Shown here piece after piece: positions 22,115 through 30,703 of a DNA stretch of 64,000 nucleotides. Position 1 is the first letter of the stretch, and the number at the start of each line of letters is the position of its first letter. The stretch is taken from NCBI RefSeq assembly GCF_007989805.1, contig NZ_BJUB01000004.1:62001-126000 (forward strand), read 5' to 3'. The stretch is from Cellulomonas xylanilytica (lineage in GTDB: Bacteria; Actinomycetota; Actinomycetes; Actinomycetales; Cellulomonadaceae). Below the pieces are notes generated by a model. The model was given only the letters and a program-made list of their open reading frames with translations, was not told the origin of the DNA and did not search any database. A program made the position numbers and the translations under genes.

Positions 22115-22933
22115 ATGTCCGACGATCCGCTGGCCGAGGCCGGCTACCTCGACGTGCCGCCGTCGGCGGGCGGGGCGGCGAGCCGGCCGTGGTGGGACGC
22201 CAACGCCGAGGAGTACCTGGACGAGCACGGCACGTTCCTCGGGCCCGCGGACTTCTGCTGGTGCCCCGAGGGGCTGCGGGAGAAGGACGCGCGGCTGCTC
22301 GGCGACCTGTCCGGCCGGCGCGTGCTGGAGGTGGGCGCGGGCGCCGCGCAGTGCGCGCGCTGGCTCGTCGGCGAGGGCGTCGACGTCGTCGCGACGGACG
22401 TGTCGGGCGGGATGCTCGCCGCAGGCGCCCGCTACGACGCCGAGGTGGGACGGGTGACTCCCCTGGTCCAGGCGGACGCCCGGGTGCTGCCGTTCGCCGA
22501 CGAGTCGTTCGACGTCGCCTTCACGGCGTTCGGTGCGCTCCCCTTCGTGCCGGACGCCGACCGGGTGCACGCGGAGGTCGCCCGGGTCCTGCGTCCCGGT
22601 GGGCGGTGGGTCTTCGCGGTGACGCACCCGGTGCGCTGGGCGTTCCCCGACGACCCCGGCGAGGCGGGCCTGACCGCGACGCGCTCGTACTTCGACCGGA
22701 CGCCGTACGCGGAGCTGGGCGAGTCGGGCGGCGTGCTGTACGCCGAGTACCACCGGACGCTCGGGGACCACGTCGGCGAGCTCGTCGCGGCCGGGTTCGT
22801 GCTCGACCGGCTCGTCGAGCCCGAGTGGCCCGCCGGGCACGACCGGACCTGGGGCGGCTGGGGACCCGTGCGCGGTGCCCGGCTGCCGGGGACGGCGATC
22901 TTCGTGACGCACCTCGGGCGGCCACCCGGCTGA
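22115..22933 (+). CDS. Class I SAM-dependent methyltransferase
   Basis: 272 residues from the ATG at 22115 (MSDDPLAEAGYLDVPPSAG). The Rossmann motif I is RVLEVGAGAAQCARWL, followed by VVATDVSGGMLAAG and the PFADESFDVAFTAFGALPFV and LRPGGRWVFAVTHPVRW segments of the Methyltransf_11 family. The WWDANAEEYLDEHG opening with CWCPEGLREKDARLLG is shared by a common actinobacterial subgroup of unknown substrate. It diverges from pfkA and ends inside a perfect 16-bp hairpin shared with the acetate symporter gene. Confidence 0.88.
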   Translation: MSDDPLAEAGYLDVPPSAGGAASRPWWDANAEEYLDEHGTFLGPADFCWCPEGLREKDARLLGDLSGRRVLEVGAGAAQCARWLVGEGVDVVATDVSGGMLAAGARYDAEVGRVTPLVQADARVLPFADESFDVAFTAFGALPFVPDADRVHAEVARVLRPGGRWVFAVTHPVRWAFPDDPGEAGLTATRSYFDRTPYAELGESGGVLYAEYHRTLGDHVGELVAAGFVLDRLVEPEWPAGHDRTWGGWGPVRGARLPGTAIFVTHLGRPPG

Positions 22934-22949
22934 GGGTGGCCGCCCGAGG
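22912..22949. terminator. Bidirectional terminator hairpin
   Basis: Perfect 16-base arms, CCTCGGGCGGCCACCC and its complement, around a six-base loop that contains the methyltransferase stop codon. It lies between two convergent genes and would serve both. Confidence 0.85.
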
Positions 22950-22957
22950 TCAGGGCG

Positions 22958-24631
22958 TCAGTGCGCGACCGTCGCCTTCTCGGAGCCGGCACCGGTGAGG
23001 GACCGGACCTCCATCTCCGCGTACTTCTCGGGGCTGCTCCCGTCCTTGCTGAGGAACGTGCCGAGGATCCCGAGGAGGAACGCCAGCGGGATCGAGATCA
23101 GGCCCGGGTTCTCCAGCGGGATGATCGCGAAGTCGACGTCCGTGTTCTTGATCATCGACAGGCTCGCTCCCGACACCGGGTCGACCTTGCCCGACACCAC
23201 GGGCGAGAACGTGATGAGCACCAGGCAGGAGATCAGCCCGCCGTACATGCTCCAGAGCGCACCCGAGGTGTTGAACCTCTTCCAGAACAGCGAGTAGAGG
23301 ATCGTCGGGAGGTTGGCGCTCGCGGCGACCGCGAACGCCAGCGCCACGAGGAACGCGACGTTCTGCCCGTTGGCGAAGATGCCGCCGATGATGGCCAGGA
23401 TCCCGATGACCACCACGGTGATCCGCGCGACGCGCACCTCACCGTCGGGCTTGACCTCGCCGTGCTTGATCACCGAGGCGTAGATGTCGTGCGCGAACGA
23501 GGCCGCCGCCGTGATGGTCAGACCGGCGACCACGGCGAGGATCGTCGCGAACGCGACCGCCGAGATGAGGCCCAGCAGGATCGTCCCGCCCAGCTCGTAC
23601 GCCAGCAGGGGGGCTGCCGAGTTCACACCTCCTGGCGCCGCCTTGATGGTCTCCGGGCCGACCAGCGCCGCAGCGCCGTAGCCGAGCACGAGGGTGAACA
23701 GGTAGAAGATCCCGATCAGCCAGATGGCCCACACCACCGAGCGGCGCGCTTCCTTGGCCGTCGGCACCGTGTAGAAGCGCATGAGCACGTGCGGGAGGCC
23801 CGCCGTGCCCAGGACGAGGGCCAGGGCGAGCGAGAGGAAGTTCAGCTGGCTCATCGCGCTGACGCCGTACTGCTTGCCCGGCTCGATCACCGCCTCGCCG
23901 CCCTCGCCGGCCATGTCGATGGCGCCCTGCAGGAGGTCGGAGAAGTTGAAGCCGAACTGCGCCAGGACCCAGAGCGTCATGACGGCCGCGCCGGCGATCA
24001 GCAGCACCGCCTTGATGATCTGCACCCAGGTGGTGCCCTTCATGCCGCCCACCAGGACGTACAGGATCATCAGCGCGCCGACCACGGCGATGACGAGCCC
24101 CTGCGCGGCGGTGCCGTCGACCCCCAGCAGGAGAGCCACGAGGCCGCCCGCACCCGCCATCTGGGCGAGCAGGTAGAAGAACACGACGGTCAGGGTGGCC
24201 AGCGCCGCGGCCATCCGCACCGGGCGCTGCTTGAGGCGGAACGACAGGACGTCCGCCATGGTGAAGCGGCCGGTGTTGCGCAGCAGCTCCGCGACGAGCA
24301 GGAGCGCCACGAGCCACGCGACCAGGAAGCCGATCGAGTACAGGAAGCCGTCGTACCCGTTGACCGCGATGGCGCCGCAGATGCCGAGGAAGGAGGCTGC
24401 CGACAGGTAGTCGCCCGCGATCGCGGTGCCGTTCTGGGGGCCGGTGAACGAGCGTCCGGCCGCGTAGTAGTCCGCGGCCGTCTTGTTGTTCCGGGAGGCG
24501 CGGAACACGATCACGAGGGTGATGGCGACGAAGCCGCCGAAGATCGCGATGTTGACCCACGGGTTCCCGATGTCCTCGGTCTCAGCAGTGCGCAGCACCG
24601 CATCGAGGGCGGTGGTGAGGGAGGCGCTCAT
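22958..24631 (-). CDS. actP: Cation/acetate symporter
   Basis: 557 residues from the ATG at 24631 (MSASLTTALDAVLRTAETED), about 13 transmembrane helices. Sodium:solute symporter motifs include RNNKTAADYYAAGRSFTGPQ, NGTAIAGDYLSAASFLGICG and HVLMRFYTVPTAKEARRSV. Members take up acetate and similar short-chain carboxylates with Na+. The start overlaps the stop of the DUF485 gene by four bases, the standard yjcH-actP arrangement. Confidence 0.94.
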   Translation of the reverse strand: MSASLTTALDAVLRTAETEDIGNPWVNIAIFGGFVAITLVIVFRASRNNKTAADYYAAGRSFTGPQNGTAIAGDYLSAASFLGICGAIAVNGYDGFLYSIGFLVAWLVALLLVAELLRNTGRFTMADVLSFRLKQRPVRMAAALATLTVVFFYLLAQMAGAGGLVALLLGVDGTAAQGLVIAVVGALMILYVLVGGMKGTTWVQIIKAVLLIAGAAVMTLWVLAQFGFNFSDLLQGAIDMAGEGGEAVIEPGKQYGVSAMSQLNFLSLALALVLGTAGLPHVLMRFYTVPTAKEARRSVVWAIWLIGIFYLFTLVLGYGAAALVGPETIKAAPGGVNSAAPLLAYELGGTILLGLISAVAFATILAVVAGLTITAAASFAHDIYASVIKHGEVKPDGEVRVARITVVVIGILAIIGGIFANGQNVAFLVALAFAVAASANLPTILYSLFWKRFNTSGALWSMYGGLISCLVLITFSPVVSGKVDPVSGASLSMIKNTDVDFAIIPLENPGLISIPLAFLLGILGTFLSKDGSSPEKYAEMEVRSLTGAGSEKATVAH

Positions 24632-24978
24632 GCGCGACCACCGTCCAGCGCGTCGCCGTTCTCGATGTGCAGACGGAGGCGCTCGGCCACCGCGTCCTGC
24701 CGGTTGTTCGCCCACCGCGCGTAGATCATCGTGATGGCGAACGTGCTGACGAACTGGCCGAGCCCCAGCAGCAGCCCGACGTTGATGTTGCCCCACACCT
24801 TGGTGGACATGAAGTCGTGGGCGTAGGCGGCGAGCAGCACGTACAGGAAGTACCAGGCCAGGAAGAAGGCCGTCATGGGGAAGACGAAGCGACGGAACCG
24901 GCGCTTGAGCGCCTGGAACTCCTCGCTGTTCTGCACGCGTTGGTAGTCGGTCTCAGGTTGTCCGACGGTGTCGGTCAT
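24628..24978 (-). CDS. DUF485 membrane protein (YjcH-like)
   Basis: 116 residues from the ATG at 24978, which has GGGAGG five bases upstream; an ATG at 25020 is less likely. Two transmembrane helices are visible, FVFPMTAFFLAWYFLYVLLA and the NVGLLLGLGQFVSTFAITMIYA segment, typical of DUF485. This small protein is nearly always encoded just before ActP and is thought to assist or regulate it. Its biochemical role is not established. Confidence 0.93.
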   Translation of the reverse strand: MTDTVGQPETDYQRVQNSEEFQALKRRFRRFVFPMTAFFLAWYFLYVLLAAYAHDFMSTKVWGNINVGLLLGLGQFVSTFAITMIYARWANNRQDAVAERLRLHIENGDALDGGRA

Positions 24979-25119
24979 CAGCGCCTCCCGGGTGGGGGAT
25001 GTCGGTGGCTCCGTTGCCACTGTGTGCCCGACACTGTGGCGTAGATCACCCCAAAGTGCACCCGATACTTACGACGAGCCGGCCGAAACCCGGACGAAAC
25101 CCACGATCGGGCGACAGGC

Positions 25120-27858
25120 TCAGTGCCCGGCGTCGTGCCAGGACGCCCCCGCGCCGACCGTGACGTCCAGCGGCACGTCGAGCGGACCGTCCGCGGCAGC
25201 GTCCCCCGCGGCACCCATCTGCTCCCGGACCAGGGCCTCGAGCTCGTCCCGCTCCCCCGGCGCCACCTCGAGCACGAGCTCGTCGTGGACCTGCAGGAGC
25301 ACCCGCGACCCCAGCCCTCGACGTGTCAGCTCTCGGTCGACACCGAGCATGGCCACCTTGATCAGGTCGGCGGCGCTGCCCTGGATCGGGGCGTTGAGAG
25401 CCATCCGCTCGGCCATCTCGCGGCGCTGTCGGTTGTCGCTGGTCAGGTCGGGCAGGTACCGGCGGCGACCGAGGATGGTCGCCGTGTAGCCGGTCTGCCG
25501 GGCGACGTCGACCACACCGGTCAGGTAGTCGCGCACGCCGCCGAACCGCGAGAAGTAGTCCTGCATCAGCGCCGCGGCCTCGGACACCTCGATCGAGAGC
25601 TGCTGCGAGAGCCCGTAGGACGACAACCCGTAGGCGAGGCCGTAGCTCATCGCCTTGATCTTGGACCGCATGGCCGGGGTGACCTCGTCGGTGGGCACGC
25701 CGAACACGCGCGAGCCGACGTAGCTGTGCAGGTCCTCGCCCGACCGGAAGGCGTCGATCAGACCCTCGTCGCCCGACAGGTGCGCCATGATGCGCATCTC
25801 GATCTGCGAGTAGTCGGCGGTCAGCAGCGTCTCGTAGCCGTCGCCGACCACGAACGCGCGCCGGATCTGCCGCCCGGCCTCCGTGCGGATCGGGATGTTC
25901 TGCAGGTTGGGGTCCGCCGACGACAGCCGGCCGGTGGCCGCGATCGTCTGCTGGAACGTCGTGTGGATGCGCCCGTCCGGGGCGACGGACCGCAGGAGTC
26001 CCTCCACGGTCTGCCGGAGCCGGATGGCGTCACGGTGCGCGAGCAGGTGCTCCAGGAACGGGTGCCCGGTGCGCGCGAACAGGTCGGTGAGGGCGGCGGC
26101 GTCGGTGGTGTAGCCGGTCTTGTTCCGCTTGGTCTTCGGCATGCCCAGCTGGTCGAACAGCACGTCCTGGAGCTGCTTGGGCGAGCCGAGGTTCACCTCC
26201 CGGCCGATCACCGCGTACGCCTCCGCGGCGGCGTTCTGCACCTGGCCGTCGAACGACTTCTCGAGGCTGGACAGGTACGTCGAGTCGATCGCGATCCCGG
26301 TGCGCTCCATCCGGGCCAGCACGTCGACCAGCGGCAGCTCGAGGTTCTCCAGCAGCCCCGTGGCCCCGCGGTCGGACAGCTCGCCACCCAGCACGTCGGC
26401 GAGGTCCCGGACCGCAGCGGCCCGGACGGCGGCTCGGCGGCCCTCGTCCGTCCCGTCGAGCTCGAGGTCCAGCGCTCCCTGGCCGCTGCTCGAGACCTCG
26501 TCCGCGCCGAGCTCGCGGTGCAGGTACCCGATCGCCAGGTCGGTGAGGTCGTACGCGCGGCGGTCCGGCTGGCACAGGTACGCGGCGAGCTCGGTGTCGA
26601 GGACGACCCCGGCGACGGGGAGCCCCCGGCCGCCCAGCGCGTGCCACGCCTCCTTGGCCGCGTGCACGATCTTGGGCGCGGCCGGGTCCGCGAGCCAGGC
26701 GGCCAGCGCGGCCTCGTCCGCCGGCTGGATCTCGGCCAGGTCGAACGACGCCGCCTGGCCGTCGGGGTCCGCCAGGGCGATCCCCCACGCGTCGCCGCTC
26801 GCGGGTGACCCCGAGCCACGGACGTCGATGCCCAGCGGGACCCCGGCACGGGCGTCGAGCCAGCCGGCGAGCTCGCCGGCCCCGAGGACCGTGTGGTCGA
26901 TCTGCGCCGCCGCGACCGTTCCCGGACCCTCGCCGCTCTCGTCGGGGAGCATCGCGAACAGGCGGTCCCGGATGGCGCGGAACTCCAGCTCCTCCAGGAT
27001 CGCGTGCAGGGCGGGGCGGTCCCACGGCCGCGTGGCCAGGTCCTCCGGACCCAGCGGCAGCTCCAGGTCCGTCAGCAGGGCGTTGAGCTGACGGTTCAGG
27101 CGCACCTGCTCCAGGTTCTCGCGCAGCGACTCCCCCGCCTTGCCCGGCACCTTGTCCGCGGACTCGAGGATCCCCTGCAGGCCGTCGAACTGACCGATCC
27201 ACTTGGCCGCGGTCTTCGGGCCGACGCCCGGGATGCCCGGCAGGTTGTCGCTGGACTCCCCGACGAGGGCGGCGAGGTCCGGGTACCGCTCCGGTGGCAC
27301 GCCGTACTTGGCCTCGACGGCTGCCGGCGTCATGCGCGCCAGCTCGGAGACGCCCTTGACCGGGTAGAGCACCGTGACGTCGTCGTTCACCAGCTGCAGG
27401 GCGTCGCGGTCGCCGGTGCAGATGAGGACCTGCATGCCCTGCGCGCGCGCCTGGACGGACAGCGTGGCCAGGATGTCGTCGGCCTCGAACTGCGGCTTGC
27501 TCAGCGACGGGATGTGCATGGTCTCGAGCACCCGCTCGATCACCGCCACCTGCCCCTTGAACGGCGCGGGGGTGGCGTCACGGTTGCCCTTGTACGCCTC
27601 GTAGACCTCCGTGCGGAACGTGGTCCGGCCCGCGTCGAACGCGACGGCGACGTGCGTCGGCTCCTCGTCGCGGAGCAGGTTCGCGATCATCGAGAAGAAC
27701 CCGAAGACGGCGTTGGTGGGCTCGCCGGCCGACGTCGCGAACTTGTCCACCGGGAGGGCGAAGAACGCCCGGTAGGCCATCGAGTGACCGTCGATCAGGA
27801 GAAGTCGGGCAGGCGTTCCGGGAGTGGCCGGCGGAACCGCTGGCAGTGCGTCGCTCAC
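25120..27858 (-). CDS. polA: DNA polymerase I
   Basis: About 912 residues. The N-terminal 5'-3' exonuclease has LLLIDGHSMAYRAFFALP, FEADDILATL and the H3TH GIPGVGPKTAAKWI. The middle 3'-5' exonuclease-like domain lacks the catalytic acidic pair (GIDVRGSGS in place of the DxE motif), so proofreading is probably absent, as in M. tuberculosis Pol I. The polymerase domain has LLTADYSQIEMRIMAHLSG, RSKIKAMSYGLAYGLS and LLQVHDELVLEV. I use the GTG at 27858. The ATG at 27879 would overlap the divergent thioesterase start. The enzyme fills gaps in repair and removes Okazaki primers. Confidence 0.96.
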   Translation of the reverse strand: MSDALPAVPPATPGTPARLLLIDGHSMAYRAFFALPVDKFATSAGEPTNAVFGFFSMIANLLRDEEPTHVAVAFDAGRTTFRTEVYEAYKGNRDATPAPFKGQVAVIERVLETMHIPSLSKPQFEADDILATLSVQARAQGMQVLICTGDRDALQLVNDDVTVLYPVKGVSELARMTPAAVEAKYGVPPERYPDLAALVGESSDNLPGIPGVGPKTAAKWIGQFDGLQGILESADKVPGKAGESLRENLEQVRLNRQLNALLTDLELPLGPEDLATRPWDRPALHAILEELEFRAIRDRLFAMLPDESGEGPGTVAAAQIDHTVLGAGELAGWLDARAGVPLGIDVRGSGSPASGDAWGIALADPDGQAASFDLAEIQPADEAALAAWLADPAAPKIVHAAKEAWHALGGRGLPVAGVVLDTELAAYLCQPDRRAYDLTDLAIGYLHRELGADEVSSSGQGALDLELDGTDEGRRAAVRAAAVRDLADVLGGELSDRGATGLLENLELPLVDVLARMERTGIAIDSTYLSSLEKSFDGQVQNAAAEAYAVIGREVNLGSPKQLQDVLFDQLGMPKTKRNKTGYTTDAAALTDLFARTGHPFLEHLLAHRDAIRLRQTVEGLLRSVAPDGRIHTTFQQTIAATGRLSSADPNLQNIPIRTEAGRQIRRAFVVGDGYETLLTADYSQIEMRIMAHLSGDEGLIDAFRSGEDLHSYVGSRVFGVPTDEVTPAMRSKIKAMSYGLAYGLSSYGLSQQLSIEVSEAAALMQDYFSRFGGVRDYLTGVVDVARQTGYTATILGRRRYLPDLTSDNRQRREMAERMALNAPIQGSAADLIKVAMLGVDRELTRRGLGSRVLLQVHDELVLEVAPGERDELEALVREQMGAAGDAAADGPLDVPLDVTVGAGASWHDAGH

Positions 27859-27877
27859 GGGTGCCAACCTATCTGCC

Positions 27878-28282
27878 ATGTCCGACACGACCCCACCGGT
27901 CCACCAGTACGCAGGCACCCTCATCGAGCGCATGGGGATCGAGGTGCTCGAGGCCTCCGCGCAACGGGTCGTCGGCACCATGCCCGTGGCGGGCAACACC
28001 CAGCCCTACGGCCTGCTGCACGGCGGCGCGTCGGCGGTCCTGGCCGAGACGCTCGGCTCGATCGCGGCGATGGCCCACGCGGGCGAGGGCCGGGCGGCGG
28101 TCGGCATCGAGCTCAACGCGACGCACCACCGCTCCGCGCGCTCCGGCCTGGTCACCGGGACCGCCACGGCCCTGCACCTGGGCGGGCGCCTGGCGACCTA
28201 CCAGGTGGTCCTGGTGGACGAGGACGACCGGCCGGTCTGCACGGCACGGCTGACCTGCATGGTGATCGACGCCCGCCCCTGA
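27878..28282 (+). CDS. PaaI-type hotdog thioesterase
   Basis: 134 residues from the ATG at 27878 (MSDTTPPVHQYAGTLIERMG). The hotdog-fold signature NTQPYGLLHGGASAVLAETLGS carries the conserved HGG and catalytic Glu/Asp region, followed by VGIELNATHHRSARSG. Such enzymes hydrolyse aryl- or acyl-CoA thioesters, and in related actinobacteria this gene also sits next to polA. Its last 85 bases overlap the convergent acetyltransferase gene. Confidence 0.92.
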   Translation: MSDTTPPVHQYAGTLIERMGIEVLEASAQRVVGTMPVAGNTQPYGLLHGGASAVLAETLGSIAAMAHAGEGRAAVGIELNATHHRSARSGLVTGTATALHLGGRLATYQVVLVDEDDRPVCTARLTCMVIDARP

Positions 28283-28914
28283 TCCGCGCCGGAGGCCCGA
28301 GCGGGGGTCCCCGGCTCCTCGACGGCGGGCTGCCGGGCTGCGCGGGCCTGGCGACGCCGCGCGATGAGGTCCTCGAGGCCACGCGGGCCCGAGCGGCGCA
28401 CCGCGCCGCCGGCGTGGGCGTGCTCGTGCGTGAGCTTGCGCTGCAGGGCTGCCGTGGTGACCACGCGGTGCGACGCGGCCGGCGCGAAACCCAGCCGGGC
28501 GAGGAACCGCTGCATCCCGCGGGCGCCGGGCAGCGGCGAGGAGTACAGCTCCGTCGCGCCGGCCTCGTCGGCCACGGTGGTCGCGCCGACCAGCAGCGCG
28601 TGCCCGAGGCCGCGGCGGCGGGCGGACGGCAGGACGTAGACGGCCTCGATGTCGAGGCTGACCAGGTCGGTGAACGGACCCGGGCCGACCACCCGCGCGA
28701 GCAGCAGACCGGCCGGCTCGTCGTCGAGCAGCGCGACGAGCACGCGCCCGCCCTGGACCGCCAGGAGCGCTCCGAGCTGGTCGCGCAGCCGGTCGGCGTC
28801 GTCGGTGCACAGCTGGGCTCCGACGGCGGCCTCCTGCCGCGCGGCGAGGCAGAGCGCGACGAGGCTGTCCATGTCGCCCGGCAGGGCTTCGCGGACCTGC
28901 ACTCCGAGTCGCAC
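28198..28914 (-). CDS. GNAT family N-acetyltransferase
   Basis: 238 residues (MRLGVQVREALPGDMDSLVAL). The core GNAT fold is clear in residues 5-165: VREALPGDMDSLVALCLAA, then LDIEAVYVLPSARRRGLGHAL with the acetyl-CoA loop RRRGLG, and GMQRFLARLGFAPAASH. About 70 C-terminal residues are Arg/Ala-rich, lack a recognisable domain and run into the 3' end of the convergent thioesterase gene. That overlap makes the C-terminal extent less certain. The substrate is unknown. Confidence 0.8.
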   Translation of the reverse strand: MRLGVQVREALPGDMDSLVALCLAARQEAAVGAQLCTDDADRLRDQLGALLAVQGGRVLVALLDDEPAGLLLARVVGPGPFTDLVSLDIEAVYVLPSARRRGLGHALLVGATTVADEAGATELYSSPLPGARGMQRFLARLGFAPAASHRVVTTAALQRKLTHEHAHAGGAVRRSGPRGLEDLIARRRQARAARQPAVEEPGTPARASGADQGRASITMQVSRAVQTGRSSSSTRTTW

Positions 28915-29242
28915 GGCTGCAGCACCTCCAGACGGGACGAGGGGGATCCGGTCAGGACGGCGCCCCTCGGTCGAGGTTGGCGCCGCCCTCGATCATGGAC
29001 CAGCCTGGTCCGAGGTGCCAGTCCTGGATGATCGCTCATCCGAATGACGGGGCCACAAACTGGACGAACGCCCAGTAAAGTCCGACACGCGGGTCTCTCC
29101 GACCTCAGGGCCTCGCGTTCACGAAATGAACGCGACACAATCCCTGCCTATCGTCCTGCCACCCGGCAGACGTCGAACGTGTGCGGCAACGATGCCGCCG
29201 CGCACGGCACGCCACACCCGAACAGACGGACGGAGGTCCCAG
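28915..29242. promoter_or_regulatory. Upstream region of the liv operon
   Basis: 328 bases with no credible gene, between the divergent acetyltransferase and livH. It holds an inverted repeat ACTGG-N8-CCAGT (29059-29076) and GGAGG (29232-29236) six bases before the livH GTG. The same pentamers in the opposite order, CCAGT-N9-ACTGG (36433-36451), lie upstream of livJ, suggesting a shared regulator. Confidence 0.5.
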
Positions 29243-30691
29243 GTGCGATCAGCCGTCCTGGACCCCGGCGGCACCACCACGCCGCCACTTGCCCGACGCA
29301 TCGCTGCCCTGCTCCTGCTCGCCCTGACGTCCGTGACCCTGATGCTCGTCGCCGGACCGGCACGCGCGCAGGGGCCCGTGACCTCGGCCACGGCGGCGTG
29401 CGTCGCCGACGCGGCCACGGGATGCATCGTCGGCACGCTGCGCACAGCAGCCGGAGAGCCCGTCGTCGGCGCCACCCTGAGCGTCGTGGGGCCCGAGGGT
29501 GACCTCACCGCCACGAGCGACGCGACCGGCCGCTGGTCGATCGCCGTCACCGAGCCCGGCGAGTACGAGGTGACGCTCGACGTCGCGACCATCCCCGCCG
29601 GCGAGTCGCTGCGGGACCCCTCCCAGAACCCGCGCACCGTCACGGTGGCCCTCGGCGCGTCGCAGGCTGCGCTGTTCGCGCTCGGCGCCCCGACGGGCGG
29701 CGGCGGTGGTGGTGGCGACACGGGCGACGACCCCAGCAGCTCGCCGACCACCGATGCCGAGAACGGGACCGCGGTCCCCGAGGCCCCCGCGTCCTCCGGC
29801 TCCGGCGTCACCGCAGCCCGGGTCGCGCAGCTCACGGTCAACGGGCTGGTCTTCGGCACGCTCCTCGCGCTCGCGAGCGTCGGGCTGTCCCTCATCTACG
29901 GCACCACCGGGCTGAGCAACTTCGCGCACGGCGAGCAGGTGTCGCTCGGCGGCATCCTCGCGTACGTCGGCACGCAGCTCGTGGGGCTCCCGCTCATCCC
30001 GTCGGCGATCATCGCGGTCGCGCTCGGCGCGGCCACCGGGTGGTTGCAGGACGCGGGGCTGTGGAAGCCGCTGCGTCGACGCGGCGTCGGGATGATCCAG
30101 CAGATGATCGTCACGATCGGTCTGTCGATGGCCATCTCGTACGTGTTCCAGTTCTTCTTCGGCGCGGGCCCGCTCCGCATCGTCACGGCGACACCGACAT
30201 CGGTGTCCCTCGGACCGGTGCGGATCACGACGACCACGCTGTGGTCGCTGGCGATCGCGGCCATCGTGCTCGGCGGCGTCGCCTTCTTCCTGCTCGGCAC
30301 CCGGGCGGGTCGGGCGACGCGAGCGGTCGCGGACAACCCCGCGCTGGCCGCCGCGTCAGGCATCTCGGTCAACGGCATGATCAGGATCGTCTGGACGCTC
30401 GGGGCCGGCCTGGCCGCGCTGGGCGGCGTGCTGATCGGCCTCTACTTCGGAGCCACGTCCTGGTACTCGGGCGGCGCGCTCCTGCTGCTGATGTTCGCCG
30501 CGGTGACGCTCGGTGGCCTCGGTGCCGCCTTCGGGGCGCTCGCCGGCTCGATCGTCATCGGCCTCGTGGTCGAGCTGTCGAGCCTCTGGATCCCGACGGA
30601 CATGCGGTACGCGTCCGCCCTCGTGATCCTCATCCTCGTCCTGCTGGTACGACCGCAGGGCATCCTCGGCCGAGCGACGCGCGTCGGATAA
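29243..30691 (+). CDS. livH: Branched-chain amino-acid ABC permease with secreted N-terminal domain
   Basis: 482 residues from a GTG at 29243 placed six bases after GGAGG. Residues 1-42 form a signal peptide (ARRIAALLLLALTSVTLMLV, then ARAQG). Residues about 50-150 are a carboxypeptidase-regulatory/Ig-like domain (GCIVGTLRTAAGEPVVGATL, ATGRWSIAVTEPGEYEVTL). A Gly-rich and Ser/Asp linker follows (about 152-185). From about 190 the LivH permease fold begins: NGLVFGTLLALASVGLSLIYG, LSNFAHGEQVSLGGILAYVG, ending LVRPQGILG. The extra domain would sit outside the membrane. Typical LivH is about 290 residues. First gene of livHMGF. Confidence 0.93.
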   Translation: MRSAVLDPGGTTTPPLARRIAALLLLALTSVTLMLVAGPARAQGPVTSATAACVADAATGCIVGTLRTAAGEPVVGATLSVVGPEGDLTATSDATGRWSIAVTEPGEYEVTLDVATIPAGESLRDPSQNPRTVTVALGASQAALFALGAPTGGGGGGGDTGDDPSSSPTTDAENGTAVPEAPASSGSGVTAARVAQLTVNGLVFGTLLALASVGLSLIYGTTGLSNFAHGEQVSLGGILAYVGTQLVGLPLIPSAIIAVALGAATGWLQDAGLWKPLRRRGVGMIQQMIVTIGLSMAISYVFQFFFGAGPLRIVTATPTSVSLGPVRITTTTLWSLAIAAIVLGGVAFFLLGTRAGRATRAVADNPALAAASGISVNGMIRIVWTLGAGLAALGGVLIGLYFGATSWYSGGALLLLMFAAVTLGGLGAAFGALAGSIVIGLVVELSSLWIPTDMRYASALVILILVLLVRPQGILGRATRVG

Positions 30692-30703
30692 CGGAGACCC
30701 CTC

